64,000 bases of DNA. Origin: Oliverpabstia intestinalis. Lineage in GTDB: Bacteria > Bacillota > Clostridia > Lachnospirales > Lachnospiraceae. The position numbers were made by a program, and so were the translations under genes. Under the pieces are notes generated by a model. The model saw nothing but the letters and a program-made list of their open reading frames with translations, was not told the origin of the DNA and ran no database searches. The stretch is taken from positions 1-64,000 of the forward strand of contig NZ_VUMS01000004.1 of NCBI RefSeq assembly GCF_009696065.1, written 5' to 3'. The first letter of the stretch is position 1; every line of letters begins with the position of its first letter. Below are positions 61,692 to 64,000 of the stretch, piece by piece.

Positions 61692-62431
61692 ACCTGAATC
61701 CTCACAATCTTTCTTCCCATTCGGAAACTGAAGAGATACACACCCAGACACCCTGTCATCACCAGTACTCCCGGCAGATTATGATATAAGACATCCAGAA
61801 ATCCGCGGGAAGTCACCTGCATATAAAGGATCATCACTCCCGGAACCATACTCATCACCAGCTGTTCCAGCTTCTTTCCTGCGATCGCTACCTGAATCTC
61901 CCCGGTGACCCGTATCTTCTCTCCCAATACTTCTGCCAGATTCCCAAGAATTTTCCCGAGATTTCCACCGGAACGCCGCGCAATCAGAAAGATATCCCCA
62001 AAATTACGGATTTCCTCCACACCGGATCGCTGACCCAGATTCCAGAACAGCTGCTCCACCGGTACACCCACCTGCATCTGACTTTCCATATAGCGCAGTT
62101 CTCTCACCAGATCATCTCCATTCCCAAAAAGCCGTTCCATCTCTCTCCTGCATTCCGTCACCCCCTGTTCCATCGAATATCCTGCCCGCACCGCTGTCTG
62201 CAGCCCCTGCAACACCTCTTTAAAATGATTCCGGAGAATCCGCCGTCTCCGCTCTGCCAACTCCTTTTTTCTCCAGCGGACATACCAGATTCCAATCGGA
62301 ATTCCCAGTCCCCATGCCCACCAGGATCGATAACAGAAAAAATTGATGATCCCTGTAATCCCGATACTCTGCAGGATACACAAGATCCATTCCTTCTCAG
62401 AAAGCACATATATTTTATAATTCTGCCTCAC
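61688..62431 (-). CDS. TadB-like inner membrane platform protein
   Basis: A GspF-domain protein of about 247 residues. Two membrane segments near the start (ILCILQSIGITGIINFFCY and WAWGLGIPIGIWYVRW), then LRNHFKEVLQGLQTAVRAGYSMEQGV, FLIARRSGGNLGKILGNLAEVL and the closing segments PGVMILYM and LPGVLVMTGCLGVYLFSF. The start is uncertain: a GTG at 62431 overlaps tadA by 17 bases; longer readings overlap it further and look unlike protein. Confidence 0.85.
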   Translation of the reverse strand: MRQNYKIYVLSEKEWILCILQSIGITGIINFFCYRSWWAWGLGIPIGIWYVRWRKKELAERRRRILRNHFKEVLQGLQTAVRAGYSMEQGVTECRREMERLFGNGDDLVRELRYMESQMQVGVPVEQLFWNLGQRSGVEEIRNFGDIFLIARRSGGNLGKILGNLAEVLGEKIRVTGEIQVAIAGKKLEQLVMSMVPGVMILYMQVTSRGFLDVLYHNLPGVLVMTGCLGVYLFSFRMGRKIVRIQV

Positions 62432-63608
62432 CGAAACAGCGTTCCAGTTTTTCCCTGTGCTGTAATTCTCCGATCTTTTTAAGCTGATCTTTTTCCCTTC
62501 TATACAGTCCATGCATCCGTACCTCTCCATCCTCATATCCCAGAATCTCTGCAATCTCTGCTACCTGTCGTTTTCCGTCTCTTGCCCTTTCCATATGCAC
62601 CAGAAGTTCTACCCCGGAAGCAATCTGTCTTCGTACCGCTTCAAGTGGCAGTTCCATCCCCATCAGCACCATCGTTTCCACACGAGAAATCATATCTCCG
62701 GTACTGTTGGCATGTGCGGTTCCAAGGCTTCCGTCATGGCCGGTATTCCATGCCTGCAAAAGATCCACTGCCTCCTCACCGCGAATCTCACCCACGATGA
62801 TTCTGTTTGGTGCCATACGAAGAGCTGTACGGATCAGATCCCGGATCGTAATAGCCCGGTTTCCTTCCATATTGGCAGGCTTTGCTTCCAGACGAACCAG
62901 ATTTTCCACACCCTGGATCTGCAGTTCTGCCGAATCTTCAATTGTGATAATTCGTTCTTCATGGGGAATCGCGTTGGATAACGCATTCAGAAATGTCGTT
63001 TTACCGGAGGAAGTCCCTCCGCCGATCAGGATCGAATACCCTGCTTTTACCATCTGTTCCAGAAATGTTGCCGCCTCTCTTGTGATACTTTCTTTCGCGA
63101 TCAGATCTTCCATCGTGATCGCATGCTCCGGAAAACGTCGAATCGTCAGAATCGGTCCATCCAGCGCCACCGGATAAATCACCGCATTCACACGGGATCC
63201 GTTTTCCAGCCTGGCATCTACAATAGGGGAATTTTCATTGATCACGCGGTTACATTTTCCGGCAATCTGCTGTACCACATCCTCCAGTTTTTCCTTTGAC
63301 ACAAATGACTTTTCCCATCTGCTCTTTTTTCCTTCCCGCTCCACGAAAATATTCTGATAGCCATTTACCATAATCTCCGTCACCCGGTCATCGTCCAGAA
63401 GTTCCTGCAAGATATCCAGCTTTCGCACCGAATAGAACAACTCTCTTCGGATCTCCTCTCTCTGCTTCACCGTCAGGCGGTTCTCTCTTGCCGTCTCCGA
63501 TACAAGAAGATCGATCCTTTCCAGAATTTCTTCATCCGACCATTCTGCGCCCTGCCGCAGCTGCTCCATCAGCTTTACCCGTATACGGATAAATTGTTCC
63601 TGCTTCAT
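62415..63608 (-). CDS. tadA: TadA/CpaF-type secretion ATPase
   Basis: A 397-residue hexameric ATPase that powers pilus assembly. The N-terminal domain (ILQELLDDDRVTEIMVNGYQNIFVE) is the CpaF signature; then FVSKEKLEDVVQQIAGKCNR, ENGSRVNAVIYP, Walker A LIGGGTSSGKTTFLNAL, Asp box ITIEDSAELQI, Walker B RIIVGEIRGEEAVDLLQAWNTGHDGSLGTAHANS. The first base overlaps the previous gene stop, so the two are coupled. TadA of clostridia usually serves one pilus, and no second ATPase gene is in view. Confidence 0.95.
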   Translation of the reverse strand: MKQEQFIRIRVKLMEQLRQGAEWSDEEILERIDLLVSETARENRLTVKQREEIRRELFYSVRKLDILQELLDDDRVTEIMVNGYQNIFVEREGKKSRWEKSFVSKEKLEDVVQQIAGKCNRVINENSPIVDARLENGSRVNAVIYPVALDGPILTIRRFPEHAITMEDLIAKESITREAATFLEQMVKAGYSILIGGGTSSGKTTFLNALSNAIPHEERIITIEDSAELQIQGVENLVRLEAKPANMEGNRAITIRDLIRTALRMAPNRIIVGEIRGEEAVDLLQAWNTGHDGSLGTAHANSTGDMISRVETMVLMGMELPLEAVRRQIASGVELLVHMERARDGKRQVAEIAEILGYEDGEVRMHGLYRREKDQLKKIGELQHREKLERCFGEAEL

Positions 63609-64000
63609 TACCCGTCCTCCCTCTCTGTCCGAAGCATTTCTCTCACATAATCACCCAGTTCACTCCATACCAGATCATCCATATATCCGATCCCGGTTTT
63701 GGAGTTGCGGTGATAGGGAAGTTTAATCTTTCGGATCCGATCCAGCACCATCTGTTTCTCCCAGACCTGCAATGTGTGTTCAAACTGATGAATCTTCGCC
63801 TGTGAAACCGGATCTGCCCGGATCGGCATATAGATTCTGGTACACTGTTCCAGTACTTTATAAAGCTGGCTGACACTGTCACTGAGATCCAGAATGACTA
63901 CATCATAATTACTGTAATCAATGATCTGCTGCAGAAGACTGATCCACTCCTGTGCCGTGGTACTCTGGATATCCTCCATGGAAAGTACCGGCGGCAGATA
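63608..64000 (-). CDS. TadZ/CpaE-like P-loop protein (partial, runs off the window)
   Basis: The 3' 130 codons of a MinD/ParA-like ATPase; the frame remains open to the window edge at 64000. Seen are YDVVILDLSDSVSQLYKVLEQCTRIYMPIRADPVSQAKIHQFEHTL and a C-terminal helix. The NYDVVILDLSDSV segment is the position of Walker B in CpaE. Such proteins place the Tad machine at its site in the cell. The N-terminal receiver-like domain and P-loop are beyond the edge. Confidence 0.8.
   Translation of the reverse strand, partial: YLPPVLSMEDIQSTTAQEWISLLQQIIDYSNYDVVILDLSDSVSQLYKVLEQCTRIYMPIRADPVSQAKIHQFEHTLQVWEKQMVLDRIRKIKLPYHRNSKTGIGYMDDLVWSELGDYVREMLRTEREDG

Noticed and set aside
61688-62554. Longer tadB start (288 residues)
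   Set aside because: The extra N-terminus overlaps the tadA coding end by about 140 bases and has no family similarity.

Overview
The window looks like a chromosomal segment of a spore-forming, Gram-positive gut clostridium, most likely a member of the Lachnospiraceae. The evidence is protein-level only: spoVT and spoVG, a paired glgC/glgD, a DnaD/DnaI-type helicase loading pair, a Tad pilus locus with DUF5702 and Flp1 proteins, a 3D-domain wall hydrolase, and AGGAGG-type ribosome binding sites almost everywhere. There is no 16S gene, so genus is not claimed. No tRNA, rRNA or CRISPR array was seen.

Layout. 1-240: 3' end of an IS66-family element. 370-10383: an AT-rich, leftward surface polysaccharide operon of eight nearly abutting genes (two GT2, one GT4, pyruvyl transferase, flippase, FrhB-like Fe-S protein, polymerase, initiating sugar-phosphate transferase) read from an extended -10 promoter near 10.49 kb. 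10.8-19.6 kb: spoVT, a DD-carboxypeptidase-like protein, a 3D-domain wall hydrolase, an rRNA methyltransferase, glgC-glgD-spoVG (leftward) and murC (rightward). 19.9-23.6 kb: a cluster of DnaA boxes, then a dnaD-like gene, a helicase loader and prs. 23.8-36.9 kb: nfo with an SbcD-like protein, asnS, a membrane-anchored protein, methyltransferase, small metabolic genes, an orphan sugar-binding lipoprotein and a pseudouridine synthase. 36.9-38.4 kb: no intact gene; a decayed gene still framed by a good promoter and a hairpin. 38.4-44.3 kb: aconitase-family hydratase with a CdaR-like regulator, an MsmK-type ATPase and a YesL-like membrane protein. 44.3-54.2 kb: a two-component system, small conserved proteins, a nucleosidase, a TSCPD protein, a beta-CASP hydrolase, murG and a HIT protein. 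54.4-64.0 kb: a rhomboid protease and a leftward Tad pilus locus (tadZ-tadA-tadB-tadC-flp-DUF5702-tadE-prepilin peptidase-tadE-FHA protein) that runs off the right edge.

The most notable non-gene signal is a family of short mobile elements. Three full copies (26.65, 33.26 and 54.22 kb) start GTAAC and end GTTAC, each is flanked by a different perfect 8-bp direct repeat, and their internal hairpins co-vary between copies. Shorter derivatives and decayed remnants lie in gene leaders and ends. The GTAA end and 8-bp duplication match the IS66 family, and an IS66 end is present at the left edge, so IS66 transposase is the likely mover. Other points of interest are the DnaA box cluster upstream of the helicase loading operon, an SbcD-like protein that seems to have lost one complete metal site, a 33-bp stem at 44.5 kb whose two imperfect pairs become G-U pairs only on the minus strand, and a Tad pseudopilin with a duplicated Cys/His tail.
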